Assembly: GCA_964558455.1 (NCBI GenBank)
Contig: CAZLEE010000102.1
Location: 1-14,979, forward strand
Source: DASRLE01 sp964558455
Lineage (GTDB): Bacteria > Verrucomicrobiota > Verrucomicrobiia > Limisphaerales > Palsa-1400
Direction: 5' to 3'
DNA: 14,979 nt
A program made the translations under genes and the position numbers. The stretch's first letter is position 1. Every line of letters begins with the position of its first letter. The notes under the pieces were generated by a model. That model saw only the letters and a list, made by a program, of their open reading frames with translations, made no database searches and was not told the DNA's origin. This document shows, piece after piece, positions 14,776-14,979 of this stretch.

Positions 14776-14979
14776 CGACCAGCGCCTGCAAAAGCAGAGC
14801 GCCTTCGTTGACCACTTTCTGGCCGGCGGTCACGCCGGTGAAAACGGCCGCTTTGCCGTCCCGCTCCACGCCCACTTTGACTTTCTGGCGCTGGAAATGA
14901 CCGGGGGATGGCTCAATGAAAACATAATAATCGTTGTCGCGCAAAAAGAGGGCGCGCGCCGGCACATCCACGCCGGCCC
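14762..14979 (-). CDS. Periplasmic adaptor subunit of RND efflux pump (C-terminal part only)
   Basis: The gene runs in from the right edge; only the last ~72 codons are present. They read VPARALFLRDNDYYVFIE, then FQRQKVKVGVERDGKAAV and GVTAGQKVVNEGALLLQALV, the typical end of CzcB/CusB-type membrane fusion proteins: a VP-x-x-AL strand, a beta-barrel strand pair, then the membrane-proximal segment with V-x-x-G-x-x-LL. Such proteins bridge the RND permease and the outer-membrane channel in the periplasm. Its order (adaptor, then permease) matches czcBA and cusBA operons. No metal-binding motif can be judged because the N-terminus lies outside the window. Confidence 0.88.
   Translation of the reverse strand, partial: AGVDVPARALFLRDNDYYVFIEPSPGHFQRQKVKVGVERDGKAAVFTGVTAGQKVVNEGALLLQALVEPAG

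Overview
The window is an ordinary stretch of a GC-rich bacterial chromosome carrying core replication, nucleotide and translation genes, followed by part of a metal-efflux operon. The most likely source is the Verrucomicrobiota or a close PVC relative. This rests on three things: prs-rplY-pth is joined directly to rpsF-ssb-rplI, ribosomal proteins L25 and L9 carry long Lys/Ala/Glu tails, and Shine-Dalgarno sites are sparse. That is an inference from gene style; there is no rRNA or tRNA here to prove it.

Layout: bases 1-98 hold the probable last codons of a plus-strand gene and a near-perfect rho-independent terminator. Bases 109-3744 (minus) encode the replicative DNA polymerase III alpha subunit. 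It is divergently arranged with a small unrecognised 85-residue protein at 3880-4137 (plus). From 4278 to 8199 a tight plus-strand cluster reads prs, rplY (L25/CTC), pth, rpsF (S6), ssb and rplI (L9). These supply PRPP, ribosomal proteins, peptidyl-tRNA recycling and single-strand DNA binding. Gaps are 9-38 bases, pth and rpsF overlap, and no rpsR lies between ssb and rplI. Bases 8200-8391 are a convergent intergenic gap with two modest hairpins.

From 8392 to the right edge (minus) lies an operon that enters from the right. It has the C-terminal end of a periplasmic adaptor, then two full-length paralogous heavy-metal-type RND permeases in tandem. With an outer-membrane factor not seen here, they would form a tripartite pump exporting metal cations across the Gram-negative envelope. 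Both permeases keep the D-x5-D-x6-E proton-relay signature of CzcA-type pumps.

I found no defence system, mobile element, CRISPR array, RNA gene or clearly new system. The points most worth checking are the tandem RND pair as a possible hetero-oligomeric pump, the apparently intact proofreading-type PHP site in DnaE, the missing rpsR, the paired ribosomal-protein tails, an Asn-to-His change in Pth, and the near-absence of Shine-Dalgarno sites.
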